Shown here in pieces: positions 26,698 to 37,044 of a stretch of 64,000 nt of DNA; within the stretch, counting starts at the first letter, position 1; each line of letters begins with the position of its first letter. Position numbers and translations under genes: made by a program. This stretch comes from an uncultured Paracoccaceae bacterium (GTDB lineage Bacteria > Pseudomonadota > Alphaproteobacteria > Rhodobacterales > Rhodobacteraceae), in contig CANLQK010000001.1 of assembly GCA_947493255.1 (NCBI GenBank), positions 62,001 to 126,000 of the forward strand, in the 5' to 3' direction. The notes under the pieces were generated by a model. It was given only the letters and a program-made list of their open reading frames with translations, searched no databases and was not told where the DNA came from.

Positions 26698-27615
26698 ATG
26701 GCTGATACACCGCGCAGTTTTCAGGAAATTATCCTACGGCTTCAGGCCTATTGGGCCGAGAAGGGGTGCGCCATTATGCAGCCCTATGACATGGAGGTCG
26801 GGGCTGGTACGTTTCACCCGGCGACGACCCTTCGGTCTTTAGGGGATGTCCCGTGGGCTGCGGCCTACGTGCAGCCGTCGCGTCGCCCAACCGATGGGCG
26901 CTACGGTGAAAACCCAAACCGTTTGCAGCACTACTATCAGTATCAAGTATTGATCAAACCAAGCCCGCCCGATCTGCAAGACTTGTATCTTGGGTCGCTC
27001 AAGGCGATCGGCATCGACATGGAGATGCACGACATCCGTTTCGTCGAGGACGACTGGGAAAGCCCGACGTTGGGTGCTTGGGGCCTTGGCTGGGAAGTTT
27101 GGTGTGATGGCATGGAAGTGTCACAGTTCACCTATTTCCAGCAGGTCGGTGGCCATGATTGTCATCCGGTGTCTGGCGAGCTGACCTATGGTTTGGAACG
27201 TTTGGCGATGTATGTTTTGGGCGTCGATCACGTGATGGACATGCCCTACAACGACCCTGACGCGCCAATCGCGCTGACGTATGGCGATGTTTTCTTGCAG
27301 AACGAGCAGGAATATTCACGTTACAATTTTGACATTGCGGACACAGATATTCTGCTGAAGCACTTTGAGGATGCAGAACGTGAATGTGCCGCAATCCTTG
27401 CCAACGAACAGGTTGATCCCAAAACAGGGCATAAGATTGTTATGGCGCAACCTGCCTATGATCAGGCGATCAAAGCCAGCCATCTGTTTAACCTGCTTGA
27501 TGCGCGTGGGGTTATCTCTGTAACTGAACGCCAGGCCTATATTGGGCGCGTGCGGACCCTGTCCAAACTATGTGCTGATGCATTTGTGCAGACTGCGGCG
27601 GGTGGTGCAGCATGA
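26698..27615 (+). CDS. glyQ: Glycine--tRNA ligase alpha subunit
   Basis: A 305-residue class II aminoacyl-tRNA synthetase subunit of the bacterial alpha2beta2 type. It begins [19 protein letters not shown] and carries [19 protein letters not shown] and [19 protein letters not shown], the family's most conserved blocks. It charges tRNA-Gly with glycine together with GlyS. It heads the operon glyQ, small membrane protein, glyS, and overlaps the next start (ATGA). Confidence 0.97.
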   Translation: MADTPRSFQEIILRLQAYWAEKGCAIMQPYDMEVGAGTFHPATTLRSLGDVPWAAAYVQPSRRPTDGRYGENPNRLQHYYQYQVLIKPSPPDLQDLYLGSLKAIGIDMEMHDIRFVEDDWESPTLGAWGLGWEVWCDGMEVSQFTYFQQVGGHDCHPVSGELTYGLERLAMYVLGVDHVMDMPYNDPDAPIALTYGDVFLQNEQEYSRYNFDIADTDILLKHFEDAERECAAILANEQVDPKTGHKIVMAQPAYDQAIKASHLFNLLDARGVISVTERQAYIGRVRTLSKLCADAFVQTAAGGAA

Positions 27616-28160
27616 ACGCCACACGTTTGGCCATAGTTGCGATCCTGGGGTCTGCGTTGTTCGGTGGCGTGTTGATGTATTATCAGCTCGTTTATGCGGG
27701 TTACGCCGAACTTACATTGGATCAAGTTGGAGAAATCCAACTGGTTTCTGTTGTAACAGGCGAACCAGAACCGATTTTGTTGGAAAACCTCAAGGCGATC
27801 GATACGGTTGAAGAGGGAGTGCGCCTGTCAGGGGCCATTTCGTTTAGGGCCTGTTTCGACGTTCCACAAAGCCAAGCAATGCTAACTGAAACTTACGAAA
27901 TCATGGATGAAGCGGTTCCTCTGAACGCGCCGTCATGGTTCGATTGTTTCGATGCTCGTGAAATCGGCCAAACGCTGGAAAATGACGCGGCAATCGCTTT
28001 TATGAGCCAACCTAATATTTCTTACGGTGTGGACCGCGTTGTTGCGGTACTGCCTGATGGTCGCGGTTTTGCGTGGCACCAATTAAACGCTTGTGGCGAA
28101 GCCGTATTCGAAGGCGACACTGCGCCTGACGGCTGCCCTGAACTTCCCGAGGATGCGTAA
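27612..28160 (+). CDS. Membrane-anchored protein of unknown function between glyQ and glyS (DUF6446-like)
   Basis: 182 residues with one N-terminal membrane segment ([21 protein letters not shown]) and a soluble domain beyond it, presumably periplasmic, with four cysteines ([29 protein letters not shown]). A similar protein is, as I recall, often found between glyQ and glyS in rhodobacteria, and I believe it is the DUF6446 family. Its start overlaps glyQ by four bases and its stop overlaps glyS by one. Why a membrane protein should sit in a tRNA-synthetase operon is unknown. Confidence 0.75.
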   Translation: MNATRLAIVAILGSALFGGVLMYYQLVYAGYAELTLDQVGEIQLVSVVTGEPEPILLENLKAIDTVEEGVRLSGAISFRACFDVPQSQAMLTETYEIMDEAVPLNAPSWFDCFDAREIGQTLENDAAIAFMSQPNISYGVDRVVAVLPDGRGFAWHQLNACGEAVFEGDTAPDGCPELPEDA

Positions 28161-30193
28161 TGCCTGATCTTCTGATTGAACTCTTTTCCGAAGAAATCCC
28201 TGCACGGATGCAAGCGAAAGCTGCTGCCGATCTGCAACGTCTTGTCACTGATGGCCTTGTAGAAGCCGGTTTGACGTACGCGAGTGCAGGCGCGTTTTCG
28301 ACGCCCCGCCGTTTGGCGCTATCCGTGGAAGGTTTGACCCCAGAAAGCCCGAACACACGCGAAGAGCGCAAAGGCCCGAAAGTAGGCGCGCCTGACAAAG
28401 CCGTTGAAGGGTTTTGCCGTGGCGCAGGTGTGACCGTTGACCAACTGGAAAAACGCGACATCGGCAAAGGCGAAGCCTATTTTGCGGTCATCGAAAAGAT
28501 GGGCCGCCCTGCGGCAGACATCATCGCGGAAGTCCTGGAAAGCGCGATCCGGAACTTCCCTTGGCCCAAGTCCATGCGCTGGGGCACTGGCGCGTTGAAA
28601 TGGGTGCGCCCGTTGCATTCTATTGTTTGCATTCTGACCGATGAAGCGGGTGCGCAGGTTGTGCCCATGTCGGTAGACGGCATTGACGCAGGCGATGCAA
28701 CGCGAGGGCACCGGTTTATGGGGCCAGATGTGTTTTCTGTAACTTCTTTCGAGGATTACGAAGTAAAGCTAAAGCGCGCTAAGGTGATTTTACGCGCCGA
28801 TGAACGTGCTGATATGATTTGGTCAGAGGCGTCCAATCAGGCGTTTGCTGCGGGTCTGGAACTTGTCGAGGACAAGGGTTTGTTGGCAGAGGTTGCCGGC
28901 CTTGTTGAATGGCCGGTGGTGTTGATGGGCACAATCGCAGACGATTTCTTGTCATTGCCGCCGGAAGTTTTGACAGCCTCAATGAAAGAGCACCAGAAGT
29001 TCTTCTCGGTCCGTGATAAGTCTGGGCAAGTGGTGCGGTTTGTGACCGTGGCCAACCGTGAAACCGCGGACCAAGGTGCGACCATTTTGGCCGGTAACCA
29101 AAAGGTGCTGTTTGCGCGTCTGTCTGACGCGAAATTCTTCTGGGAAAATGATCTGCGGGTCGCAAAGGCCGGTGGCCAAGCATGGCTTGATGCGCTGTCC
29201 AACGTGACGTTCCACAACAAGCTGGGCACCGTTTCCGAGCTGGTTGACCGTATGGCGGCTTTGAGTGCCGAAATCGCGCCCATGGTTGGTGCCGACGCGG
29301 CAGAAGCAGAGGCCGCCGCGCGGTTTGCAAAAGCGGATCTAAGCTCGGAGATGATTTACGAATTTCCTGATCTGCAGGGGCTTATGGGCCGCTACTATGC
29401 GAAAGAGGCGGGGCTGTCAGATACCGTGGCTGCGGCCGCACAGGAACATTACTCGCCGCTTGGTCCATCAGATGATGTGCCAACAGCGCCTGTATCCGTG
29501 GCTGTGGCGCTGGCTGAAAAGGTCGACAAGCTGACAGGGTTCTGGGCGATTGATGAAAAGCCGACTGGGTCCAAAGACCCGTTTGCCCTGCGTCGTGCTG
29601 CGTTAGGTGTGATCCGCTTGGTGCGAGAGAATACCCTTACCATAAAATTGGGAACCCTGATCAAAGACGCGGACCTGTTGTCGTTCTTCCATGACCGCCT
29701 AAAGGTGTTCCTGAAGGATGAGGGCATCAGCCATGACGTGATTGATGCGTCGCTGGCCATGCCGGGAAATGACGACTTGTTGTTGCTCGTGAATCGCGCC
29801 AAGGCTTTGGCTGCGTTCCTGAAAACTGATGATGGTGAAAACCTGATCCAAGGGTTCAAACGCGCGAATAACATCCTGACCCAAGCTGAAGAAAAAGACG
29901 GTGTCGAGTACTCATTCGGTGCGGATTTGAAGTTTGCCGAAACGGATGAAGAGAAGGCGCTTTTCGCGGCTCTTGATGCGGCAGACGCCAAGATTGCACC
30001 TGCTATGGCAGCTGAAGATTTTGCTGGCGCGATGTCAGCAATGGCAGATTTGCGTATGCCGATTGACGCGTTCTTTGATGCTGTTCAAATCAATGCGGAC
30101 AGCGAAGTCTTACGCCGAAATCGTTTGAACCTGTTGCACCGCATCCGCACGATTTGCCTTAGTGTCGCAGACCTAAGGAAAATCGAGGGGTAA
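28160..30193 (+). CDS. glyS: Glycine--tRNA ligase beta subunit
   Basis: A 677-residue beta subunit with N-terminal [18 protein letters not shown], the GRRALAL-like FSTPRRLALSVEGL, the KSMRWG motif and the HD-like middle part (DKLTGFWAIDEKPTGSKDPFALRRAALG). It binds tRNA and completes the GlyQ catalytic subunit. Length is typical. A TAATG overlap with the preceding gene couples their translation. The PPDK-like gene follows by about 70 bases. Confidence 0.97.
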   Translation: MPDLLIELFSEEIPARMQAKAAADLQRLVTDGLVEAGLTYASAGAFSTPRRLALSVEGLTPESPNTREERKGPKVGAPDKAVEGFCRGAGVTVDQLEKRDIGKGEAYFAVIEKMGRPAADIIAEVLESAIRNFPWPKSMRWGTGALKWVRPLHSIVCILTDEAGAQVVPMSVDGIDAGDATRGHRFMGPDVFSVTSFEDYEVKLKRAKVILRADERADMIWSEASNQAFAAGLELVEDKGLLAEVAGLVEWPVVLMGTIADDFLSLPPEVLTASMKEHQKFFSVRDKSGQVVRFVTVANRETADQGATILAGNQKVLFARLSDAKFFWENDLRVAKAGGQAWLDALSNVTFHNKLGTVSELVDRMAALSAEIAPMVGADAAEAEAAARFAKADLSSEMIYEFPDLQGLMGRYYAKEAGLSDTVAAAAQEHYSPLGPSDDVPTAPVSVAVALAEKVDKLTGFWAIDEKPTGSKDPFALRRAALGVIRLVRENTLTIKLGTLIKDADLLSFFHDRLKVFLKDEGISHDVIDASLAMPGNDDLLLLVNRAKALAAFLKTDDGENLIQGFKRANNILTQAEEKDGVEYSFGADLKFAETDEEKALFAALDAADAKIAPAMAAEDFAGAMSAMADLRMPIDAFFDAVQINADSEVLRRNRLNLLHRIRTICLSVADLRKIEG

Positions 30194-30262
30194 CGTCATT
30201 TAGATGTTACACTTGTCCTGATAGCGCATCTGGGTATGTTGCGCTGCAGGAGGAATGCCGCG

Positions 30263-32827
30263 GTGCAGAAAGTGATTACCCTTAAGGATTTGTGCCTTGT
30301 CACAAAAACCGCGCCAATGGCCGCGGACGTCCATGGTGGGCGGGCAAAGTGTTTGCAGCGATTAATCCGTTTGGACATGCCTGTACCGATCACTGTCGCG
30401 CTTTCTTTTGACGCAGTTCGTGCGATAGCAAGCGGTCAGGCTGTAGATACCCGACAGATCTTGCGCCATTTTGATGATGCGCCACTGCTTTCGGTGCGCC
30501 CAAGCAGCATGGACCCTGATTGGGGTGGCCCGGGTGCGATGTTGAACATCGGCCTTAACGACGCCAAACATGCTGCCTTGAGTGCAACGATTGGCGAAGC
30601 TGCGGCGACGCGCATGTATATGCGTTATATTCAGGCGTTTGCTGTCGAAGTAGCCCGTCTTGATCCTGAAGAGTTTTATTTGCCTGACCAGCCGTCGCAG
30701 GATGCGCTGAAACGGATGTTGTCGACCTATGAACATGAAATGGACGCTGTATTTCCGCAGGATGTAGGCGAACAACTCGCCGAAGTTTTGCGGTCTATGG
30801 CGCGATCATGGGAAGGGACAACCGCGCGATTGTTGCGGCAGGCCAAAGGCGCGCCACCCAATGCAGGCCTAGGGTTGGTCGTGCAAAACATGGTTCTTCC
30901 CGTTGGTGATGGTGTGTCGGGTTCTGGCGTGATCCAGTTCGTCGACGGAACAACCGGCACTGAACAAATGAAAGGGCGGTTCGTTCCGCAGGCCTTGCAT
31001 TCTGAAACGCTACGCGATGCTGCGGATGCCTTGTACTTAACACGCGACCCTCGTGGGCCATCGTTGGAAGAAGAAGCACCAGAGGCGTTTGCCGACCTTA
31101 AAAAGTTTGGGGCTTTATCCCGCATCCGTCTGCGTGAAGAGATGGAAATCAAGTTTATTTTGAACGATGGGCAGCTTTCTATTTTAGATGCCGTGCGCGT
31201 GCAGCGATCTAGCCGCGCGTCTGTGCGGATTGCGGTCGACTTGGCCACGTCGGGTGTGATCCCGAAGGAAGAAGCATTGCTGCGGGTCCAACCTGCAGCG
31301 CTGTCTGAATTGCTGCACAAACAGGTCGATCGTTCGGCTGTTCGTGACATCATAGTGCTCGGTATCCCTGCGAGCCCAGGTGCGGCCCGTGGAGCGTTGG
31401 TGTTTTCCGCCAATGAAGCTCAGGCAAGCGCTGCCCGTGGTGAATCCTGTATTTTGGTCCGTCGAGAAACAACACCCGAAGACATTCGCGGCATGCATGC
31501 GGCGGCAGCCGTCGTGACCCTGCGGGGCGGAATTACCAGCCACGCTGCAGTAATTGGGCGTGGCATTGGTTTGCCTTGTATTGTTGGTGCATCCGATTTG
31601 GACGTAGACGAACGCAATCGTGTGGTTACTGCACCAGACGGTCGGTCGTTTTCGGCAGGTGACATTGTCACCGTGGATGGAAGTACAGGCCAAATGTTGG
31701 CTGGGACGCCCGCTTTGCTCGAGGCAGCTTTGGACGATGCATTTCAGACTTTGTTGTCTTGGGCTGATGACGTGCGCGATTTGGGCGTGCGTGCGAATGC
31801 TGACACGCCCGCGGATGCCCAAACGGCGCGTAATTTCGCGGCTGAAGGTATTGGGCTGTGCCGCACGGAACACATGTTTTTTGATGGTGATCGCGTAGAC
31901 CTGATGCGTGAAATGATTTTTGCTGAAACACCAGAAGGCCGCGCGGCGGTTTTGGAACGGCTGCTGCCGTTGCAACAGTCTGACTTTGCAGAGATTTTTC
32001 AAATCATGCAGGGAACGCCTGTTTGCATTCGCCTGTTTGACCCGCCGCTCCACGAATTTTTACCTGTTGGCAAAGCTGGGCTTCGCGATCTTGCGGAACT
32101 TTTGGATGTGCCAATTGCAGAGGTCACAGCGCGGGTTGAGGACCTGTCCGAATATAACCCAATGTTGGGGATGCGCGGTGTCCGATTGGGGATCACGGTC
32201 CCCGAAATTTACGACATGCAGGCGCGTGCGATTTTTCAGGCAACTGTTGAAAGTACGCAAAACGGCGCACCTGTTGTGCCCGAAATTATGATCCCGCTTG
32301 TTAGCGCAATGCGCGAGGTGGAACTTGTGCAGTCGCGCATCGATGCGGTTGCCGCTGCGGTGCGGTCAGAATCGGGTGTTGAATTCGAATTCAAGCTGGG
32401 TGTGATGGTGGAAACACCTCGGGCCGCATTGCGTGCTCAAGACATTGCGGAGCATGCGGCGTTCCTGTCCTTCGGGACGAACGATTTGACCCAGATGACA
32501 TACGGATTGTCGCGCGATGATGCAGGGCGTTTCATGTCGGACTACGTACAACTGCACGTTTATGAAGAAGATCCGTTTCACACGCTGGACCTTGATGGTG
32601 TCGGGGAATTGCTGAAACTGGGTGCAGAACGTGGACGTTTGGGGCGCCCGGATGTGACGCTTTCGATCTGTGGCGAGCATGGCGGTGATTCAAATGCTAT
32701 CGCATTTTGCCGTGCGCAGGGTTTCGATTACGTGTCGTGTTCGCCGTTTCGGGTGCCGGTTGCGCGGCTTTCCGCCGCACAATTGGCGATCCGTGATCGT
32801 ATAGGCGAGCTGAACATCAAGGTTTGA
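30263..32827 (+). CDS. ppdK: Pyruvate, phosphate dikinase-like protein with a divergent nucleotide-binding domain
   Basis: 854 residues. The swivelling histidine domain is intact (GGITSHAAVIGRG, His427), and so is the PEP/pyruvate TIM barrel with NDLTQMTYGLSRDD and catalytic Cys826 in YVSCSPFRVPVARL. The N-terminal ATP-grasp part is shortened and altered: the GGKGANLAEM-like stretch reads HGGRAKCLQRLIRL, and the usual NPSTGE/NAQGEDVV blocks are absent (FVDGTTGTEQMKG instead). AGGAGG nine bases upstream supports the GTG start. It could be a true PPDK with a relaxed first domain or a regulator-like PEP binder. Position after glyS is, as I recall, recurrent in roseobacters. Confidence 0.78.
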   Translation: MQKVITLKDLCLVTKTAPMAADVHGGRAKCLQRLIRLDMPVPITVALSFDAVRAIASGQAVDTRQILRHFDDAPLLSVRPSSMDPDWGGPGAMLNIGLNDAKHAALSATIGEAAATRMYMRYIQAFAVEVARLDPEEFYLPDQPSQDALKRMLSTYEHEMDAVFPQDVGEQLAEVLRSMARSWEGTTARLLRQAKGAPPNAGLGLVVQNMVLPVGDGVSGSGVIQFVDGTTGTEQMKGRFVPQALHSETLRDAADALYLTRDPRGPSLEEEAPEAFADLKKFGALSRIRLREEMEIKFILNDGQLSILDAVRVQRSSRASVRIAVDLATSGVIPKEEALLRVQPAALSELLHKQVDRSAVRDIIVLGIPASPGAARGALVFSANEAQASAARGESCILVRRETTPEDIRGMHAAAAVVTLRGGITSHAAVIGRGIGLPCIVGASDLDVDERNRVVTAPDGRSFSAGDIVTVDGSTGQMLAGTPALLEAALDDAFQTLLSWADDVRDLGVRANADTPADAQTARNFAAEGIGLCRTEHMFFDGDRVDLMREMIFAETPEGRAAVLERLLPLQQSDFAEIFQIMQGTPVCIRLFDPPLHEFLPVGKAGLRDLAELLDVPIAEVTARVEDLSEYNPMLGMRGVRLGITVPEIYDMQARAIFQATVESTQNGAPVVPEIMIPLVSAMREVELVQSRIDAVAAAVRSESGVEFEFKLGVMVETPRAALRAQDIAEHAAFLSFGTNDLTQMTYGLSRDDAGRFMSDYVQLHVYEEDPFHTLDLDGVGELLKLGAERGRLGRPDVTLSICGEHGGDSNAIAFCRAQGFDYVSCSPFRVPVARLSAAQLAIRDRIGELNIKV

Positions 32828-32996
32828 CGCCAAAAACTCGTTTAACCGCAACATCTTGAGCTTGACGCAGGAACTGTGCTTTGAGGGCATCGGTATAGAT
32901 GGCTGTGAAAATTCGATGAGCTAGACGTTTACGCGCCTTTATTCTAAAGGGGTCGCGCTTGTGCGGGGCAGACCGTGCGTTTTTTTGGAATACACG

Positions 32997-33659
32997 ATGC
33001 TCACGCGTTTTGGTCGGACAGTATCTAAGGCAATTCTCTTTGCGGTGACGTTATCCGCGACAGCGACGGCTCCTCATGCGGACGAACTATTGGCGACGCG
33101 CCTTGGTGAGCTGCTAGGCCAAGAACGCGTTGCAATCCAGCAGGTGCCAGATGCGCGGGTTACTGCGTTGACCGCAGTGCCACCTGCAGCAGCTCGCAAT
33201 ATTCCGACTGCACCGGACGTCATCACGTATGACAACGCGTTCCTCGCAGCCCAGCCTGCACCAACTGGCGGTGCCCAGTGGGAATGTCTGGCCGAAGCGT
33301 TGTATTTCGAAGCGCGCGGTGAAAGTGTCCGTGGCCTATTCGCAGTAGGTGAAGTGATCATGAACCGGGTCGACAGTAGCCGTTTTCCGAATACGTTGTG
33401 TGGTGTCATCAACCAAGGCACCGGGCGGAAATTTGCATGTCAATTCACGTACACCTGTGATGGTGCTGCCGAGGTCATCAATGAACCCGCAGCATGGAAC
33501 CGTGTTGGCAAGGTTGCGCGGCTGTTGATTGATGGCGCACCCCGTGAACTGACCAGTGGGGCCACTTACTATCATACACGTGCCGTAAGCCCGCGTTGGT
33601 CGCGTGTGTTTGACCGGACCGCGTCGATTGGTGCGCATTACTTTTATCGCCAAAGTTAA
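32997..33659 (+). CDS. Cell wall hydrolase, SleB type
   Basis: A 220-residue secreted protein. The N-terminus has a signal peptide (LFAVTLSATATAPHA). The C-terminal SleB/hydrolase-2 domain starts at CLAEALYFEARGES and includes AVGEVIMNRVDSSRFPNTLC and a catalytic Glu in EARGES, plus ATYYHTRAVSPRWSR. Such enzymes are peptidoglycan lytic transglycosylases or amidases that act in the periplasm. Cysteines in CGVIN, FACQFTYTC may form disulfides. Translation may begin at this ATG or a few codons upstream, since several in-frame starts exist. Confidence 0.85.
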   Translation: MLTRFGRTVSKAILFAVTLSATATAPHADELLATRLGELLGQERVAIQQVPDARVTALTAVPPAAARNIPTAPDVITYDNAFLAAQPAPTGGAQWECLAEALYFEARGESVRGLFAVGEVIMNRVDSSRFPNTLCGVINQGTGRKFACQFTYTCDGAAEVINEPAAWNRVGKVARLLIDGAPRELTSGATYYHTRAVSPRWSRVFDRTASIGAHYFYRQS

Positions 33660-33769
33660 CACCTGACTGTAGGTTGTGTCGTTTCCGATGCGGAACTTGG
33701 CGTGATCCTCCCCCTTGTTCAGAGGGCTTTTGCTTAGTATCGCTCGCATAACGACGCGAAGGATACGAC

Positions 33770-34681
33770 ATGAGCAGCGATACCAAATTGGCCTTTGCCC
33801 ATCCGTCTGAACGGGCAGAAGCGACTGCCCCGGATGGTAGTGGTGGTTTGCGCGACCGTATTTCATTGCGCGATTATGTGACCGAAGTAGAGATTGGGGC
33901 GTTCCAGCAGGAACGCGGCCACCTTCAAAGGATCAAGTTTAACGTTGTTGTAGAAGTCGCGCCGCTGACAGGCCCGATAGACGACGATGTCGACCGTATC
34001 TTGTCCTATGACCGCGTGACCGAGGCGATTGACGCAGAGCTTGGCGCAGAACGTTTGAACCTGCTTGAAACATTGGCCGCGCGTGTTGCAGAGCGTATTT
34101 TGCTAGAACCACAGGCTTTGCGCGTTTTTGTCCGGATCGAGAAAATCGACCGCGGACCCTATTCGCTAGGCGTTGAAATTGTTCGCGAGAAGGGCGGGGA
34201 TCAACACGCTGCCGTAGAGACCGTAGAGGATCCGCATCCGCGTGTGGTTTATCTTTCAAACGAAGCGATTTCATCTGACGATCTAGCTGCGCGCATTGAT
34301 GAGCTGTCTGCGGATGATGCGCCATTGATTTTCTGTGTTGGGGCAGGTGACCAGCCCGCGCCGCAATCAAAAGCCAAGATGGCGCAAAGGCGCATCGACC
34401 TGCTGGCGATTGAACAAAACGCATGGGTTTTGGCCAGCCGCGATAAACGATGCGTGGTTGTTGGCACCTTGACCGAATTGGATTGGGCGATGCGCAATGG
34501 CCAGATCTGCGTTTGGGCGCCGTCCAAAATTGTGCTCGACGCCGTAGATGGCCCAAGCGCAAGCCCGAGTGACGCCTTGGCGTTGGCAGCTTGGTTCGCA
34601 AGTTTTATGAAGGCCGACGAATTGGTCGTCACAGGGGATGATGATGCCCCGTCCTCAGCAGTGCCGGTGCGCGTGCTGTGA
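33770..34681 (+). CDS. folB: Dihydroneopterin aldolase with a C-terminal extension
   Basis: A 303-residue folate-synthesis enzyme. The aldolase domain is residues about 28-145 (RISLRDYVTEVEIGAF, LSYDRVTEAID, LLETLAARVAERIL, VRIEKIDRGPYSLGVEI), normally the whole protein at about 120 residues. Here a further 155 residues follow, an acidic domain with DAPLIFCVGAGDQPAP and a helix-rich C-terminus, of unknown role. AAGGA precedes the ATG. The stop overlaps folP by four bases (GTGA), making folB-folP-glmM an operon. Confidence 0.88.
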   Translation: MSSDTKLAFAHPSERAEATAPDGSGGLRDRISLRDYVTEVEIGAFQQERGHLQRIKFNVVVEVAPLTGPIDDDVDRILSYDRVTEAIDAELGAERLNLLETLAARVAERILLEPQALRVFVRIEKIDRGPYSLGVEIVREKGGDQHAAVETVEDPHPRVVYLSNEAISSDDLAARIDELSADDAPLIFCVGAGDQPAPQSKAKMAQRRIDLLAIEQNAWVLASRDKRCVVVGTLTELDWAMRNGQICVWAPSKIVLDAVDGPSASPSDALALAAWFASFMKADELVVTGDDDAPSSAVPVRVL

Positions 34682-35673
34682 TCTATTGGCGTCCAATCGC
34701 GATGACGGATCGCCGCCGTCCCGACAATGCAGAAACATTGGCAGGTGGTTGGTGCTGGTTTTCCCAAGTTGAACGTATTGAGCGTGGCGGCGGACGCAGT
34801 CTGGTCGCCCCAAATGACGTTCCAACGGACGTTTTAGACCGTCTGACGGCTCCGCGGGCGGCCGTTGCGGGGTTAACACTGGATGCCCCTCGGATCATGG
34901 GGATTTTGAACGTTACGCCTGACAGTTTTTCTGACGGTGGGTTGTTCAACGACCCAAAGGCCGCATTGGCGCAGGCCCGCGCAATGGTCGCAAATGGTGC
35001 GGATATCTTGGATATTGGCGGAGAAAGCACGCGTCCGGGGGCAAAGTTGGTGGACCCGAATGATGAGGTGGCCCGCACCGCGCCGGTCATCAGTGCCATT
35101 CGTGCGGCTGAGGCGATACCAATCTCGATCGACACCAGAAAGGCAGTCGTCGCAAGCGCGGCCTTGAATGCTGGTGCGAATTTGGTCAACGACGTCGCTG
35201 CGTTTACCTATGACCACGAAATGGCCAACGTAACAGCGCAGGCAAACGCACCTTGTTGTCTGATGCATGCGCAGGGGGATCCCGCGACAATGCAGAACGA
35301 TCCGTACTATGATGATGTGGTGCTAGACGTTTACGATTTCCTAGAGGCACGCGTACGTGCGGCCGAGGCGGCAGGTATCCGCCGCAACCAAATTGTCGTC
35401 GACCCCGGGATCGGGTTTGGAAAGACGTTGGACCATAACCTTGAGTTGTTGAAAAATTTGTCAATTTTTCATGGGCTTGGTTGCGCGGTCCTGTTAGGGG
35501 CTTCGCGGAAAAAGTTCATCGGAACCATTGGAAATGCGTCAAGCGCACCTGACAGAATGGCGGGGTCGGTTGCCGTGGCGTTGCACGGCGTACGCCAGGG
35601 TATGCAAATCCTACGGGTCCATGATACGTTGGAAACACGACAGGCGATAAGCCTGCACATGGCAGTAAATTAA
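34678..35673 (+). CDS. folP: Dihydropteroate synthase
   Basis: A 331-residue enzyme joining p-aminobenzoate to hydroxymethyl-dihydropterin pyrophosphate. The signature IMGILNVTPDSFSDGG and the later DILDIGGESTRPG, NDVAAFTYD and VVDPGIGFGKT blocks are present. The target of sulfonamides lies here. It starts at a GTG overlapping the folB stop, giving MIYWRPIA, which fits the roseobacter N-terminal extension of about 70 residues ahead of the TIM barrel. glmM follows by 15 bases. The folB-folP pairing supports the assignment. Confidence 0.95.
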   Translation: MIYWRPIAMTDRRRPDNAETLAGGWCWFSQVERIERGGGRSLVAPNDVPTDVLDRLTAPRAAVAGLTLDAPRIMGILNVTPDSFSDGGLFNDPKAALAQARAMVANGADILDIGGESTRPGAKLVDPNDEVARTAPVISAIRAAEAIPISIDTRKAVVASAALNAGANLVNDVAAFTYDHEMANVTAQANAPCCLMHAQGDPATMQNDPYYDDVVLDVYDFLEARVRAAEAAGIRRNQIVVDPGIGFGKTLDHNLELLKNLSIFHGLGCAVLLGASRKKFIGTIGNASSAPDRMAGSVAVALHGVRQGMQILRVHDTLETRQAISLHMAVN

Positions 35674-35688
35674 GGCGGGCGGAATACA

Positions 35689-37044
35689 ATGGCACGTAAA
35701 TTTTTCGGAACAGATGGCGTGCGTGGCACGGCAAACCAATACCCAATGACAGCCGACATGGCGTTGAAAATTGGTGCCGCTGCAGGGCGTTATTTCCGTA
35801 ATGACGGCAGCAATGGCCATCGTGTGGTTATTGGCAAAGACACTCGTTTGTCTGGCTATATGTTTGAAAATGCGTTGACGGCTGGTTTGACCAGCACCGG
35901 TATGAATGTACTGATGTTGGGGCCGATCCCAACACCGGGTGTCGGACTTTTGACCACATCGATGCGTGCGGATCTGGGGATCATGATTTCGGCCAGCCAC
36001 AACCCTGCCCAAGACAACGGGATCAAATTTTTTGGTCCGGACGGGTTCAAACTGTCCGATGATGCAGAGGCCGAAATCGAAGCTTTGCTTGAAACCGAAA
36101 TTCAACCCGCACAGGCCAACAACATTGGGCGCGCCAAACACGTGCACGACGGGCGTTTCCGGTACGCCGAACGCCTGAAAGGCACAATTCCAGCAGGCAA
36201 TCGTTTGGATGGTTTAAAGGTTGTGATCGATTGCGCCAATGGTGCAGCACACCGTGTTGCCCCCGAAGTTTTATGGGAATTGGGCGCTACGGTTATTCCG
36301 GTTGGAACATCCCCCGATGGTTTCAACATCAATGATAATTGCGGATCTACCAGCACGCGTACAGCGGCTGAAACCATTGTCACCCACGGTGCGGATGTCG
36401 GCATTTGTTTGGACGGTGATGCAGACCGTGTGATGATTTTGGATGAAAATGGCATGGTCGCAGATGGCGATCAGATTATGGGCCTTTTTGCCAATCGCTG
36501 GGCCGAAACTGACCGGCTGCACAAGGGGACTCTGGTCGCGACCGTTATGTCCAACCTTGGATTGGAACGGTTCATGACCGACCGTGGTTTGAACCTGAAA
36601 CGCACCAACGTCGGCGACCGCTATGTGGTCGAAGCGATGCGGGCGAATGGGTACAATCTGGGCGGCGAGCAATCCGGCCATATCGTCATGACAGATTACG
36701 CGACGACGGGTGATGGCCTGTTGGCGGGGCTACAGTTCCTAACTGCGATGATCGAGACGGGCAAACGTGCGTCCGAGCTGTGCCGCGTTTTTGAGACCGT
36801 TCCGCAAATGTTGAAAAACGTACGGTACGGCGCGGGGCAAGCACCACTTGAGGATGCTTCGGTCAAGGCCGCGATTGCAGCGGCGGAAGCCGATCTTCAA
36901 GGCAAAGGTCGCCTTTTGATCCGCAAGTCAGGGACAGAGCCCTTGATCCGCGTCATGGCCGAATGCGAAGACGACGGGCTATTGGCGAAAGTGGTCGATG
37001 GTATTGTCGCAGAGGTCGAAGCCGTCGCAAAGGTCACCGCTTAA
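35689..37044 (+). CDS. glmM: Phosphoglucosamine mutase
   Basis: A 451-residue phosphohexomutase converting glucosamine-6-phosphate to glucosamine-1-phosphate for peptidoglycan and lipopolysaccharide precursors. The catalytic serine is Ser103 in [11 protein letters not shown], the metal loop is DGDADRVM and the phosphate-binding loop [12 protein letters not shown]. It begins [13 protein letters not shown], the family signature. It belongs to the folB-folP-glmM operon, a common arrangement. The 3' end overlaps the convergent EamA gene by 11 bases. Confidence 0.97.
   Translation: MARKFFGTDGVRGTANQYPMTADMALKIGAAAGRYFRNDGSNGHRVVIGKDTRLSGYMFENALTAGLTSTGMNVLMLGPIPTPGVGLLTTSMRADLGIMISASHNPAQDNGIKFFGPDGFKLSDDAEAEIEALLETEIQPAQANNIGRAKHVHDGRFRYAERLKGTIPAGNRLDGLKVVIDCANGAAHRVAPEVLWELGATVIPVGTSPDGFNINDNCGSTSTRTAAETIVTHGADVGICLDGDADRVMILDENGMVADGDQIMGLFANRWAETDRLHKGTLVATVMSNLGLERFMTDRGLNLKRTNVGDRYVVEAMRANGYNLGGEQSGHIVMTDYATTGDGLLAGLQFLTAMIETGKRASELCRVFETVPQMLKNVRYGAGQAPLEDASVKAAIAAAEADLQGKGRLLIRKSGTEPLIRVMAECEDDGLLAKVVDGIVAEVEAVAKVTA

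Noticed and set aside
31184-32053. A 289-residue open frame antisense to the PPDK-like gene
   Set aside because: Shadow of a well-supported gene; cysteine/histidine/arginine-rich with no motifs.
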